NCBI RefSeq assembly: GCF_035917455.1
Contig: NZ_CP109078.1
Coordinates: 186,001 to 250,000, forward strand
DNA: 64,000 nucleotides
Source: Micromonospora sp. NBC_01796
Lineage (GTDB): Bacteria > Actinomycetota > Actinomycetes > Mycobacteriales > Micromonosporaceae
Direction: 5' to 3'
Shown: positions 1 through 8,300 of the stretch, piece after piece
Numbering within the stretch: position 1 is the first letter of the stretch
Layout of the letters: each line of letters begins with the position of its first letter
Made by a program: the position numbers and the translations under genes
Notes under the pieces: model-generated
The model's input: the letters and a program-made list of their open reading frames with translations, nothing else
Told to the model about the DNA's origin: nothing
The model's database searches: none

Positions 1-642
1 GATCACCTGGCTGACCTGGGCGAAGTACTCGTGGTCGACGGGCGACTGTGGCGGCGGCGAACCCGCCTCCCCCGGTGAGTAGTTGTGCAACTCGTTCCAG
101 TACTGCGTGTACAGGACGTCCCAGTACTCCGCGCCGAGATAGGCGGCGAACGTACCCAGCACGAGCGGCACCATCAGGCTGAAGTCGACAACGGGCCCAC
201 CGTCGCGGCCACCTCCGGACGGCCGGAACCGTGGCAGCCCCTGCCACCCGAGGACCGCCGCGCCGATCACCATCAGTGACACCGCGTAGAGCGCCGAGTT
301 GGTCACGACGAAGGCGGACCCGTCGCGCTCCTCGATCGGCCGCGCCAGTACGAGATAGTCGAGTCCGAGATGGAACGCGGAGCCGACGGCGAACCAGTCC
401 CAGCGAAGCCTTCCCGAGGATCCTCTCCGGCTCGCCCAGAGCCCCAGCCCGAAAAGCAGGGCCAGCAGACCCACGTCCACCGGGAGCAGTACCTCACGCG
501 GCGGACCGATCATCTCCCTGGATTCGTACAGCGGCTCCAGCCACTCCTCGCTGAACGCCAGCAGGACGAACAACACGAACAGCGCCGCCGTCAGCAGGAA
601 CGTGTCCCAGCCTGTCGACCTCCGGTACGCCGCTTCCGCCAA
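1..642 (-). CDS. Polytopic membrane protein, unknown function (3' end beyond window)
   Basis: An open frame of 214 codons runs off the left edge, so the C-terminus is missing. About five hydrophobic segments are visible near residues 13-30, 47-67, 79-96, 108-126 and 147-170, separated by charged loops (for example RPIEERDG). This gives an integral membrane protein of no family I recognise. The start is taken as the TTG at 642-640, preceded by GAGGAG about 10 nt upstream. No ATG or GTG lies in frame nearby, so the start is uncertain. Third-position GC is high and the other frames are interrupted, which supports coding. Confidence 0.55.
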   Translation of the reverse strand, partial: MAEAAYRRSTGWDTFLLTAALFVLFVLLAFSEEWLEPLYESREMIGPPREVLLPVDVGLLALLFGLGLWASRRGSSGRLRWDWFAVGSAFHLGLDYLVLARPIEERDGSAFVVTNSALYAVSLMVIGAAVLGWQGLPRFRPSGGGRDGGPVVDFSLMVPLVLGTFAAYLGAEYWDVLYTQYWNELHNYSPGEAGSPPPQSPVDHEYFAQVSQVI

Positions 643-831
643 AGTCCTCGCACTCCTCGGAAAACCGCGCCCCGACAGACGGCAACCAACCCGGGCCGGA
701 CGGGTCCCCCCGCGGACCTGAGTGGACAGATCAGCTCCTGTGGCGGGAAAGATATCCGATCGGACACCCACGATCGAGACCGTACGTGAGTCAGCGGCGT
801 CGACATCCCGACACTGTCTCTGCCGGGAGCG

Positions 832-1089
832 TCAGCGCTCTCGGGCGACATGAAGCCGCCCGAGCAGTACGAGCAGCCCACCGCCGACGACGAGACCGAT
901 GATGGCGAAAGCCAGGGTCTGCACCAACCAGTGGACGCCGCTCAGCAGCGAAACGGCCAGCCAGGCGCAGAGAAGCCCGGCCAGGGTCCCTCCCGCCAAC
1001 GCCACGACGGTCGCTGTGAGTCGTTGTCCGCCGCTGGCCGCGGGATACGTGTTGAACCGGTTGATCGAAAGGCGCTCGCGCTTCGACAT
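832..1089 (-). CDS. Small two-helix membrane protein, unknown
   Basis: This 85-residue protein has a hydrophilic basic N-terminus (MSKRERLSINRFNTYPAA) followed by two strongly hydrophobic segments at about residues 24-48 and 54-78, with a short charged tail. It should be a small hairpin-like inner membrane protein. The family is not recognised. It points the same way as the membrane protein at 1-642, about 190 nt away, which could suggest co-transcription, although no overlap exists. A long perfect hairpin lies upstream at 1265-1329. Confidence 0.6.
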   Translation of the reverse strand: MSKRERLSINRFNTYPAASGGQRLTATVVALAGGTLAGLLCAWLAVSLLSGVHWLVQTLAFAIIGLVVGGGLLVLLGRLHVARER

Positions 1090-1264
1090 AACCCCTGACT
1101 ACCCAAGACCGTGCCGTCGAGAAACGGTTGCGCCAGCGGCGAAGTAACTGAAGCGCCCTGTTAGTCGCCCACGCCCACCCACCCGCCGATGGCATCAACG
1201 ACCCAGCACCTCGGGCTGTGACGACTAACTGCCCCCAGAGGGGCAGCAAATCGCCACAGCCGCC

Positions 1265-1329
1265 ATGATCCACGCGCGCTGAGCTGTCGAAAGACCCGCC
1301 TCACCGACAGCTCAGCGCGCGTGGATCAT
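1265..1329. repeat. Long perfect intergenic hairpin (25-bp arms)
   Basis: Arms 1265-1289 and 1305-1329 are exact reverse complements over 25 bp, beginning ATGATCCACGCGCG, with a 15-nt loop. The element lies 59 nt past the DUF397 stop (minus strand) and about 175 nt before the start of the next minus-strand gene. It could terminate the XRE-DUF397 transcript or be a dispersed palindromic repeat. No U-run follows it. The rest of 1090-1387 shows no gene. Confidence 0.85.
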
Positions 1330-1387
1330 CGACTGGTGTGCGTCGCCCACCCACGCGGGTACCACGAGGCACACCGTCACGGGTGGG

Positions 1388-1588
1388 TCAGCTTCCGTAG
1401 GGCAGGTCTGCTTGGTGGGGCAGGTCGGCGAGGAACGCACGCCACGCGTGGTCGGGGAACGCGAGCACCGGCCCGGCCTGGTCCTTGCTGTCACGCACCG
1501 AAATCACCCCAGGCAGCCCAGCCACCTCGACGCAGTCACCATTGCCGCCCGAGCGGGTCGACTTGCGCCACACTCCATCAGTACGCAC
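1388..1588 (-). CDS. DUF397 domain protein
   Basis: This 66-residue protein has the DUF397 signature: VWRKSTRSGGNGDCVEVA at the start, a central VRDSK, and a C-terminal FPDHAWRAFLADL. DUF397 proteins are partners of DUF5753-type XRE regulators in actinomycetes and modulate development or antibiotic production in some species. The chosen start is the GTG at 1588, with AAGGAG seven nt upstream. A further ATG at 1612 has no such site. The start overlaps the upstream regulator gene by 11 nt, so translation is probably coupled. The specific target is unknown. Confidence 0.85.
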   Translation of the reverse strand: MRTDGVWRKSTRSGGNGDCVEVAGLPGVISVRDSKDQAGPVLAFPDHAWRAFLADLPHQADLPYGS

Positions 1589-2462
1589 TGTGGAACTCCT
1601 TCGCTGTCGCAATGATCAACTCTTGTGATTCTCCCGGATCCAGCGCCAACTCGGTGAGCGAGCGCCAGGCTTCCTCATAGGTTGCGATTTCGTAGGGCTT
1701 TTCGAGGTAGACCGCCCCGCAGGGGCCATCCATGTAGACGGTGGAAGGCTCCGGCTCACGGACGTTCTCGGTCGCGAAGTCCATGATCGTGAAACTGCCG
1801 GTGGTTGCCCACCGCTGGATACCGCTGGCCAACGGCACGACTCTGATGTTCACGTTGTGCCGCTGCCCAGCCGCCACCAGGTAGTCGAGCTGGCGACCCA
1901 TCGCCGCCGGACTGCGCAACGGCCGGCGCAACACCGCCTCGCTCAGCATCACGTCGAGGTTCGGCGCGGGCGGCACGGCTCGGGCCAGCAGCCCCTGTCG
2001 CCGGATTCGGACATCCGTCTTGGCCTGCCGATCCGGATCAGCCATTGTCGGATGGTCGGTCGCCATGATTTCCCGGACGTACTCCACGGTTTGGAGGAGT
2101 CCGGGGATCACGTTGGCTTCGTACTTGCGTAGCTTGACGGCGGCTGCTTCCAAGCCGATGTAGAGCTTGAACCAGTCGTCCACCGCTTCGCCGTAGCTGT
2201 GCCACCAGCCGCGTGACTTGGTTTCCCGGGCCAGGCCGCGCAGCGTTTCGGTCCGCTCCGGCGTGGCGCCGTAGAGCCGGCACATCGCCTCGACGTCGTT
2301 CGGGTGCATCGGCACCTGGCCGGTCTCGTACCGCCAGATCCGGGGCACCGACCACTCCAGGGCCTTGGCCGCGGCGGTCGCGGTGATGTGCGCGTCGTCG
2401 CGAAGCTCCCTCAGATACCTACCGAGTTGCCTACGCGGGACGGTGCTCTCGTCAACGTCCAC
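1578..2462 (-). CDS. XRE-family regulator with DUF5753 domain (Scr1 type)
   Basis: The protein is 294 residues, typical for the family. Residues 10-65 form a helix-turn-helix of the XRE class (LGRYLRELRDDAHITATAAA, then WSVPRIWRYETGQ). Residues ~100-285 match the DUF5753 ligand-like domain seen in actinobacterial regulators (PGLLQTVEYVREIM, then VYLEKP and YEEAWRSL). It is followed with overlap by a DUF397 gene, the usual pairing. It is divergent from the small-protein operon starting at 2666, and a 15-bp inverted repeat lies between them. Ligand and regulon cannot be read from the sequence. Confidence 0.9.
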   Translation of the reverse strand: MDVDESTVPRRQLGRYLRELRDDAHITATAAAKALEWSVPRIWRYETGQVPMHPNDVEAMCRLYGATPERTETLRGLARETKSRGWWHSYGEAVDDWFKLYIGLEAAAVKLRKYEANVIPGLLQTVEYVREIMATDHPTMADPDRQAKTDVRIRRQGLLARAVPPAPNLDVMLSEAVLRRPLRSPAAMGRQLDYLVAAGQRHNVNIRVVPLASGIQRWATTGSFTIMDFATENVREPEPSTVYMDGPCGAVYLEKPYEIATYEEAWRSLTELALDPGESQELIIATAKEFHSAY

Positions 2463-2595
2463 GTTATGTCCCCCTCTGCCGCTGCGTTAGGCGCCTCATT
2501 CCCCGGTGTCGATTGTGGTGCACGGGATTGCGCCAAGCCAAGGGCTCCCTGAAATATCTTTTGCAACTCGCCGATCCCCCACCCGGCGAGCACCG

Positions 2596-2648
2596 GCAGG
2601 GGCACGGGTGAATTCACCAACGCCACATTTCCCCACCCGTGCCCCTGC
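2596..2648. promoter_or_regulatory. 15-bp inverted repeat before small-protein operon
   Basis: Arms 2596-2610 (GCAGGGGCACGGGTG) and 2634-2648 are perfect complements with a 23-nt AT-richer loop. The repeat ends 17 nt before the ATG at 2666, just ahead of the purine-rich ribosome site GACGAGGA. It sits between a divergent XRE regulator and the operon, so it may be an operator or an mRNA hairpin controlling translation. Which of the two is not decidable from sequence. Confidence 0.6.
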
Positions 2649-2665
2649 GCGGAGAGACGAGGACG

Positions 2666-2896
2666 ATGTTTCCCGAACTGCACCGGCGACTGATCCGCCT
2701 TGAGCGCGACGACTATCAGGGCGGCGACCGACCACTGGTCGTCCGGGTCAGCCGCGAGCCGACCCCGACCGCCGATCCCGACTGGTGTGACCTGCACGGC
2801 ATCCACATCGCCGGCAACGGCGACCGCCTCGGCGAGCGACTTCTCCGGGTACGGACAAGCGCCCTGCGCGATCGACTGGAAAGCGAAGGGCTGTGA
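2666..2896 (+). CDS. Small unknown protein linked to XRE/DUF397 locus
   Basis: This is a 76-residue acidic/basic protein beginning MFPELHRRLIRLERDDYQGG and containing WCDLHGIHIAGNG. It has no membrane segment and I do not recognise the family. The ATG at 2666 is chosen because GACGAGGA precedes it closely, whereas the more upstream ATG at 2639 lies inside the inverted repeat. The stop overlaps the next start (TGATG), so the two are translationally coupled. The position beside an XRE/DUF397 pair suggests it belongs to the same regulatory module, by inference only. Confidence 0.6.
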   Translation: MFPELHRRLIRLERDDYQGGDRPLVVRVSREPTPTADPDWCDLHGIHIAGNGDRLGERLLRVRTSALRDRLESEGL

Positions 2897-3114
2897 TGAG
2901 CGAAGATCATATGGCGGTACGACCCGCCTGGTCCTGCACCTGTGGAGCCGCCGAATGGCCGTGCGAGCGGGCCCGCACTCTCCTTCTCCTCACCACTGAT
3001 CGGATCAGCCTTGCCATGTTCGCGGCCGGCTGGATGACCGGTGCCGCTCGGGACCTGCCGGACGTGACGCCGATCCAGCTTTTCGAGCGGTTCATGAAAT
3101 GGACGCGCGAATAG
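2896..3114 (+). CDS. Small Cys-containing protein
   Basis: This 72-residue protein carries SCTCGAAEWPCERAR near the N-terminus. The three cysteines could bind a metal or form a disulfide. Short proteins with an AW-C-x-C-x(5,6)-WPC start are common next to XRE/DUF397 genes in actinomycetes and their function is not established. The ATG at 2896 shares its A with the preceding TGA. A GTG at 2893 is an alternative. The downstream acetyltransferase gene begins about 45 nt later. Confidence 0.6.
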   Translation: MSEDHMAVRPAWSCTCGAAEWPCERARTLLLLTTDRISLAMFAAGWMTGAARDLPDVTPIQLFERFMKWTRE

Positions 3115-3158
3115 TGCGTACACGAAAAAGCATCCATTGTATCGAGCCGGAAGGAACC

Positions 3159-3779
3159 GTGTTGGCCACCACCACATCGGACCCGGAGTTGCGTACGGCC
3201 GGCTTCGCCGACATCTCCGGCATCAGCCACATCATGGCCGAGGTGTTCCGGCAGGAGCCGGTCGCGCAGTGGCTGGTGCCGGACCCGGTCCAGCGTTATC
3301 CCGTGCTCTACGACCTCTTCGGTGAGCTGGTCACGCACACCCTCGGGGCCGGCACGGTGCACGTCACCACCGAACTCTCCGCCGCCGCCCTCTGGCTGCC
3401 CCGGATCACCCCGCACCACCGACCGCCCGACCTTGCCGACCTCCCCGCCCGCCTGCGCGCCGCCGCCGGCCCGTACGCGCAACGGTTCCACCTGCTGGAG
3501 ACCACGCTGGGCGGGCACCATCCGGGCGGTCCGCACCACCATCTGAGCTGGCTCGGGGTGCACCAGGTGCGGCGGTCGCGGGGTGTCGGCAGTGCGCTGC
3601 TCCGGTACCAGCACCGGATCCTCGACGCGGCACGGGTCCCCGCCCACCTGGTCGCGGGGAGCGAGGCTGGCCGCGACTTCTGCCAACGGCATGGCTACGT
3701 CAGCGAGGGCCGGATCACCCTGCCCGACCGAGGCCCCTCCCTCTGGCCCATGTGGCGCCATCCGCGCGCCATCCCGTAG
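3159..3779 (+). CDS. GNAT-family N-acetyltransferase
   Basis: The protein is about 206 residues. It has a GNAT fold signature: an N-terminal receptor-side region (GISHIMAEVF) and an acetyl-CoA loop (LGVHQVRRSRGVGSALL) near residues 128-145, followed by the closing FCQRHGYVSEG typical of motif B. Substrate is unknown. The start is placed at GTG 3159, where AAGGA precedes. TTG at 3162 gives better spacing and is possible. A frame extension back to 3099 overlaps the previous gene and has no ribosome site. It may be the last gene of the small-protein operon. Confidence 0.8.
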   Translation: MLATTTSDPELRTAGFADISGISHIMAEVFRQEPVAQWLVPDPVQRYPVLYDLFGELVTHTLGAGTVHVTTELSAAALWLPRITPHHRPPDLADLPARLRAAAGPYAQRFHLLETTLGGHHPGGPHHHLSWLGVHQVRRSRGVGSALLRYQHRILDAARVPAHLVAGSEAGRDFCQRHGYVSEGRITLPDRGPSLWPMWRHPRAIP

Positions 3780-3837
3780 CCCATGATCCGGGAGGGTTCG
3801 GCTCGCCGGAGCCGGCCGGACTCTTCGAGATCATGGG
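3780..3837. repeat. Degenerate intergenic hairpin
   Basis: CCCATGATC at 3780-3788 pairs exactly with GATCATGGG at 3829-3837 and the inner part pairs imperfectly. It begins directly after the acetyltransferase stop. It resembles a decayed version of the longer palindromes elsewhere in the window and may serve as a terminator. Confidence 0.5.
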
Positions 3838-3966
3838 GCGGGTGCAGCCGCTGTAGCTGCGGATACTTCACTCGGCGTTCGGCTGGCGTTGCCCGTACTG
3901 GTGATCATCGTTCGGAGCTGTCGCCCCTAATGTGCCCGAGCCTTCGTCACATCTGGGAGCCCTGAC

Positions 3967-5871
3967 ATGCAAGAGCCTATTGATAATTCCCTTTCGCCCG
4001 TTCCGGGCGCCGCCAGCCGCCGTACGTTCCTCCGGGGTGCCGGTCTGGTCGGTGCGGGCGCGGCGGCGGCCGGTGTGCTCGGCGTCGCCGCCCAGCCCGC
4101 CCTCGCCGCCGACCAGGCCGCCGGCACCACCGCCACCGGCAACGGCAAGGTCGACCCGGAGAACCCCCGATTCACCATCGCCGTCATCCCGGACACGCAG
4201 TATCTCTTCGACGGCGACCGGGGTGACCCTGCCCCGCTGACCGCGAGCCTGCGGTACATCCTGGACCAGCGCGAGGAGCACAACATCGTCTTCGCCGCGC
4301 ACCTCGGGGACGTGGTCGAGAACGCCGCCGCGTCCGAGCTGACCGCCGCGGGCAAGGTCTTCGAGATCTTCGACAAGCGCAAGATGCCGTACAGCGTGCT
4401 CGCCGGCAACCACGACATCGACTCGCGTACGGACGACCAGCGCGGGCCGAGCGCCTACCTCGACGTTTTCCCCCCGTCGCGGTTCGCCCCGCTCTCCACG
4501 TTCGGTGGGTCCACCCCCGACGGCTACAACACCTACCATCTCGTACGCGCCGCCGGCCGGGAGTGGCTCGTCTTCGCGCTGGACTGGCGGGCTTCCGCCG
4601 GCACCATCGCCTGGGCGAAGCAGGTTCTTGCCGCGCACCCGCGTACGCCGGCGATCCTCACCACCCACGAGGTCGCGTCGGCCGACGCGGCCGGCAAGGC
4701 CACGTTGTCGGCCTACGGCCAGTCGCTCTGGGACAACCTCGTCAAGGACAGCGACCAGATTTTCCTGACCCTCAACGGTCACTACTGGCCGTCGGGGCGG
4801 ACCGTGCTCACCAACGCCGCCGGGCACGACGTGCACGTGCACGTCACCGACTACCAGGACCGCTACTACGGCGGCAGCGCGATGATCCGGCTCTACCACT
4901 TCGACCTGGCCCGGAACACGATCGATGTGGAGACGCTGTCGCCGTGGATCCTCGGCAAGCCCGCCGAGCGGCGCAACCCGCTGGAGCAGGGTGAGATCGA
5001 GCTGACCGGCCTCGCCGACCGGTTCAGCCTCGCGATCGACTTCCCGGCCCGGTTCGCCGGCTTCGCCCCGGTGCCGGTGCCGCCGGTCCGCCCGGTGAAG
5101 GAGATGCTGGTCAAGGGGACCGTCGGCTACTGGCGGTTCGACCAGTCGGCGACCGACGGCGCCACCGTCCCGGATGGATACCGGGTCAACGACCTCTCCG
5201 GCAACGGGAACGACCTGACCCGGGTCACCCTCGCCGGCAGTGACGCCACCGCGCTGCGCTGGTCGACCGAGCACCACCCGGCCCAGCCGACCCGGTCGAG
5301 TCTCCGGTTCGCCGGCGGCAAGAAGCCGGCCCGGGGCGCCTACCTGCGTACGGCCGACGCCGCGCCGATGAACACGATGACCTTCACCGGCGGCTACACG
5401 ATCGAGGCGTTCGTCAAGCTCCCCGCCGACGCCAAATCGACCAACCACGCCTGGATGAGCGTGGTCAGCCGGTTCGGTGCGGGTGCCGACGCCGGCAAGA
5501 CCGGTGGCGACCCGGCCGAACCGCTGGCGACGCTGTCGCTGTCGGACGGGATGGCGTTGCAGTGGGCGTTCTTCCCCACCAACCAGAACGACATCTCCAC
5601 CAACTGGGGCCACGAGATGCGCACCGGCGAGTGGTTCCACGTCGCGGTGGTCAACGACGGCCAGCACACCGTCCTGTACGTCGACGGCGCCCCGCTGCTG
5701 CGCAACCCGAGCACCCCGGCGATCGGCCTGGCGACCTCGGGTGAGCCGTGGTTCTTCGGCGCGTACCACTACGACCGGCTGATCGAGCAGGGCTTCTACG
5801 GCTGGCTCGGTGACGTACGCATCGTCGACCACGCCCTGCCGGTGGCCCGTTTCATGAACGCCACCGCCTGA
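3967..5871 (+). CDS. Tat-exported metallophosphoesterase with LamG-like C-terminus
   Basis: The 634-residue protein starts with a Tat signal (SRRTFLRG at 17-24, a hydrophobic stretch, AQPALAA near 45), so it is exported folded. Residues ~65-330 carry calcineurin-type phosphoesterase metal motifs: DTQ (~75), GDVVEN (~115), GNHD (~147) and NGHYW (~268). Residues ~380-630 resemble a concanavalin/LamG-like carbohydrate-binding domain (GYWRFDQS, then TGEWFHVAVVNDG and WLGDVRI). GGGAG lies 8 nt before the ATG. The likely role is extracellular phosphate-ester cleavage on a polysaccharide- or lipid-linked substrate. The substrate is unknown. It is convergent with ltrA. Confidence 0.85.
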   Translation: MQEPIDNSLSPVPGAASRRTFLRGAGLVGAGAAAAGVLGVAAQPALAADQAAGTTATGNGKVDPENPRFTIAVIPDTQYLFDGDRGDPAPLTASLRYILDQREEHNIVFAAHLGDVVENAAASELTAAGKVFEIFDKRKMPYSVLAGNHDIDSRTDDQRGPSAYLDVFPPSRFAPLSTFGGSTPDGYNTYHLVRAAGREWLVFALDWRASAGTIAWAKQVLAAHPRTPAILTTHEVASADAAGKATLSAYGQSLWDNLVKDSDQIFLTLNGHYWPSGRTVLTNAAGHDVHVHVTDYQDRYYGGSAMIRLYHFDLARNTIDVETLSPWILGKPAERRNPLEQGEIELTGLADRFSLAIDFPARFAGFAPVPVPPVRPVKEMLVKGTVGYWRFDQSATDGATVPDGYRVNDLSGNGNDLTRVTLAGSDATALRWSTEHHPAQPTRSSLRFAGGKKPARGAYLRTADAAPMNTMTFTGGYTIEAFVKLPADAKSTNHAWMSVVSRFGAGADAGKTGGDPAEPLATLSLSDGMALQWAFFPTNQNDISTNWGHEMRTGEWFHVAVVNDGQHTVLYVDGAPLLRNPSTPAIGLATSGEPWFFGAYHYDRLIEQGFYGWLGDVRIVDHALPVARFMNATA

Positions 5872-5884
5872 CGGCGGCGTCTTC

Positions 5885-5916
5885 GGGTGGACGGCGGGGC
5901 GATCCGCCGTCCACCC
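5885..5916. terminator. Bidirectional terminator hairpin
   Basis: Arms 5885-5897 (GGGTGGACGGCGG) and 5904-5916 are perfect 13-bp complements with a 6-nt loop. The hairpin fills the gap between the two convergent stop codons of the phosphoesterase and ltrA, as expected for a shared terminator. Confidence 0.8.
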
Positions 5917-7098
5917 CTAGATGGCGGGTGACGGGGACTCGGGGGGACGGCCGCGTGCCCGGAGGACGTCGGCGACGGCGACCCCGGTCAGGACCAGGGT
6001 GGCCACGATTGCGATCCCGAGCGGCGGGACGAGAATCATGATCGGCGCGGCGATCACCAGTACGACCAGTGCGATCCACCGGGAGGGGGACACCCGGCTG
6101 AACACCTCGTACTCGAATCTGGCCCGGCCGAGCAGGAACAGCACCGGCCCGCCGAGGACGACACCGACCATGCCCGCAGTGGTGTCCCCGGTGGGGTGGT
6201 GGATGACGGCTTCCGCCCCGGCCGCGGCGACGACCACACCGGCCACCATGAACAGGTGGGTGTAGGGCGCGGACCGCATGAGGCGGCCGGGGTCGCGGGA
6301 CGACTCGATGGCCGCCTGCAACAGCGCTCCGGCCCGCTGGACGTAGATCTGCCAGAGCAGCACGGCGTTGGCGAACCCGACCACGAACGCGGCGGTCCGG
6401 TCCGGGGCGAAACCGGTCCCGGCGTACGTCAGGCTGGTGACCAGGATGAGATCGCCCAGTGCGAGGGTGAAGAACTGCTGGTAGCGCTCGGCCAGGTGTT
6501 CGGCCGCCAACCGGTACTGCGGCCGGGGCACGCGGCCGAGCCACGGGGTGGGATAACGCAGCAGCGCCGCCAGGTAGTCGACGGCGAGCGCGAGTGCCCA
6601 CAGCAGCCCGCGCGCGGTGCCCGCCACGACGGCTCCGACCAGCCACGGTACGGCCGAGACGAGGAACCAGAAGAAGAAGCGGCCGGCGTGCCGGCGTACC
6701 TCCCGGCCCTGGAGTGCCGGGGTGAGGAAGAGGCTGCGGCCGAGGTGGATCGCCACGTACGCGCCCGCGAAGACGGCGGCGCTCTGGCCGAAGGCGGCCG
6801 GCAGTGCGGCGGCCATCAGCATGGTGCCGAACATGACCGAGATGGTCATCGGGTAGATCGGTGGGTGCTGGGTCAGGTAGAGGTCGGTGGTGAGGGCGGT
6901 GACGGACCAGACCCACCAGAGCGCCATCAGCAGCACCAGGCTCTGGAAGGCTCCGGTCCAGCTCAGATCGGCGGAGAGCTTCTGCGAGGTCAGGGCGAGG
7001 GCGGCGACGAAGACGAGATCGAGGAACAGCTCCAGCAGGGTGGCCCGCTGGGGCCCGTCTGCCTGGCGGTTCAACCCCACCGCCCGGTCGACGGTCAC
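5917..7098 (-). CDS. ltrA: Low temperature requirement protein A (LtrA) family
   Basis: The protein is 393 residues with about ten or more hydrophobic helices across its length. It opens with the LtrA signature TLLELFLDLVFVAALA followed by WWVWSVTALTTDLYL, and later has the charged FEYEVFSRVSPSRWIAL. LtrA proteins are membrane proteins named for cold growth of Listeria, and their biochemical activity is not established. The start is the GTG at 7098. A 17-nt inverted repeat lies about 40 nt upstream (7136-7152). It is transcribed alone, convergent with the phosphoesterase. Confidence 0.9.
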   Translation of the reverse strand: MTVDRAVGLNRQADGPQRATLLELFLDLVFVAALALTSQKLSADLSWTGAFQSLVLLMALWWVWSVTALTTDLYLTQHPPIYPMTISVMFGTMLMAAALPAAFGQSAAVFAGAYVAIHLGRSLFLTPALQGREVRRHAGRFFFWFLVSAVPWLVGAVVAGTARGLLWALALAVDYLAALLRYPTPWLGRVPRPQYRLAAEHLAERYQQFFTLALGDLILVTSLTYAGTGFAPDRTAAFVVGFANAVLLWQIYVQRAGALLQAAIESSRDPGRLMRSAPYTHLFMVAGVVVAAAGAEAVIHHPTGDTTAGMVGVVLGGPVLFLLGRARFEYEVFSRVSPSRWIALVVLVIAAPIMILVPPLGIAIVATLVLTGVAVADVLRARGRPPESPSPAI

Positions 7099-7135
7099 CG
7101 GCCGCCACAGTCGCAGCTAGACAAAATACCCCCTC

Positions 7136-7152
7136 TCGTACTAATAGTACGA
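7136..7152. promoter_or_regulatory. Candidate operator upstream of ltrA
   Basis: TCGTACTAATAGTACGA has 7-bp perfect arms and a 3-nt centre. It sits in an AT-rich island 38-54 nt before the ltrA start, where promoter elements are expected. The size and symmetry fit a dimeric repressor site. The binding protein is unknown. Confidence 0.45.
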
Positions 7153-7216
7153 AATGCCTACAGCTCCCATTGCCCGCCGACGGTAACGAGCACGCCTCGC
7201 GTCCGAGTCAGAACGA

Positions 7217-7253
7217 AGCAGCCAGGTCGAGCCGTGAGCTCAACCTGGCTGCT
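7217..7253 (-). terminator. Terminator of yebC
   Basis: Arms 7217-7232 and 7238-7253 pair over 16 bp with one G-U-tolerant mismatch and a 5-nt loop. The first arm begins AGCAGCCAGG. It lies about 40 nt beyond the yebC stop (minus strand). No U-tract is evident. Confidence 0.7.
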
Positions 7254-7290
7254 TGATCGATCAGTCGACGCGGACTCCGCTCGACGGGGC

Positions 7291-8040
7291 TCAGTCGACG
7301 GCGGCCATGACCTCGTCGGAGATGTCGAAGTTGCCGTAGACGTTCTGCACGTCGTCGGAGTCCTCCAGCGCGTCGATCAGCTTGAAGATCTTCCGCGCGC
7401 CGTCCTCCTCGAGCGGGATGGTGACGCTCGGGACCAGGGACGACTCGGCCGACTCGTACTCCATGCCGGCTTCCTGGAGCGCGGTACGGACCGCGACCAG
7501 GTCGGTCGGCTCGGAGATGACCTCGAACGCCTCGCCCAGGTCGTTGACCTCCTCGGCACCGGCGTCGAGGACCGCGAGCAGGACGTCGTCCTCGGACAGC
7601 CCCGCCTTCGGCACGATCACCACACCCTTGCGGGTGAACATGTACGACACCGAGCCGGCGTCGGCGAGCGAGCCGCCGTTACGGGTGAGCGCGGTCCGCA
7701 CCTCGGTCGCGGCCCGGTTCCGGTTGTCGGTGAGGCACTCGATCAGGAGCGCGACGCCGTTGGGGCCGTAGCCCTCGTACATGACCGTCTGCCAGTCGGC
7801 GCCGCCGGCCTCCAGGCCGGAGCCGCGCTTGACCGCGCGGTCGATGTTGTCGTTCGGAACCGAGCTCTTCTTCGCCTTCTGGATGGCGTCGTAGAGGGTC
7901 GGGTTGCCGGTCGGGTCACCACCGCCGGTACGCGCCGCCACCTCGACGTTCTTGATCAACTTGGCGAACATCTTGCCGCGCTTGGCGTCGATGACCGCCT
8001 TCTTGTGCTTGGTCGTCGCCCACTTTGAGTGGCCGGACAT
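7291..8040 (-). CDS. yebC: YebC/PmpR-family DNA-binding protein
   Basis: The 249-residue protein matches YebC in length and from its first residues ([20 protein letters not shown], then [17 protein letters not shown] and [13 protein letters not shown]). YebC proteins are cytoplasmic. Family members act as transcriptional regulators, and some have been linked to translation of proline-rich stretches. The start has an ideal GGAGGTAACAG site. It stands next to pdxT/pdxS, as in mycobacteria, where it precedes the ruv genes. Here the downstream neighbour is instead a terminator and ltrA. Confidence 0.95.
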   Translation of the reverse strand: MSGHSKWATTKHKKAVIDAKRGKMFAKLIKNVEVAARTGGGDPTGNPTLYDAIQKAKKSSVPNDNIDRAVKRGSGLEAGGADWQTVMYEGYGPNGVALLIECLTDNRNRAATEVRTALTRNGGSLADAGSVSYMFTRKGVVIVPKAGLSEDDVLLAVLDAGAEEVNDLGEAFEVISEPTDLVAVRTALQEAGMEYESAESSLVPSVTIPLEEDGARKIFKLIDALEDSDDVQNVYGNFDISDEVMAAVD

Positions 8041-8300
8041 CTGTTACCTCCGTCGCTAACCCACGCGTCAACAGTCGACTGCCCGCTCATCTTCCCGGCG
8101 ATATCGCCGATTTCGCGACAATCAGGCCGGGTGAAGATCCGCTGTCGGCTCTGGGCGGAAGGCGATTGGAGCAGACTGCCCGGCCGAACCCGGCAATCCT
8201 ACCGGCGCGACCCGCCCGGCCGTCACACCCCGTCAGGCGGTGGCGTTGCACGCGGCCCGACGGCGGTGCTCCCACCCGCCGACCTTGTCGGCGCAGCGGT

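Noticed and set aside
3868-5832. Long open frame (654 codons) antisense to the phosphoesterase gene
   Set aside because: It is a product of high GC3 on the opposite strand. Its composition is biased to Arg/Gly/Val with no domain, while the sense frame has full Tat and metallophosphoesterase motifs.
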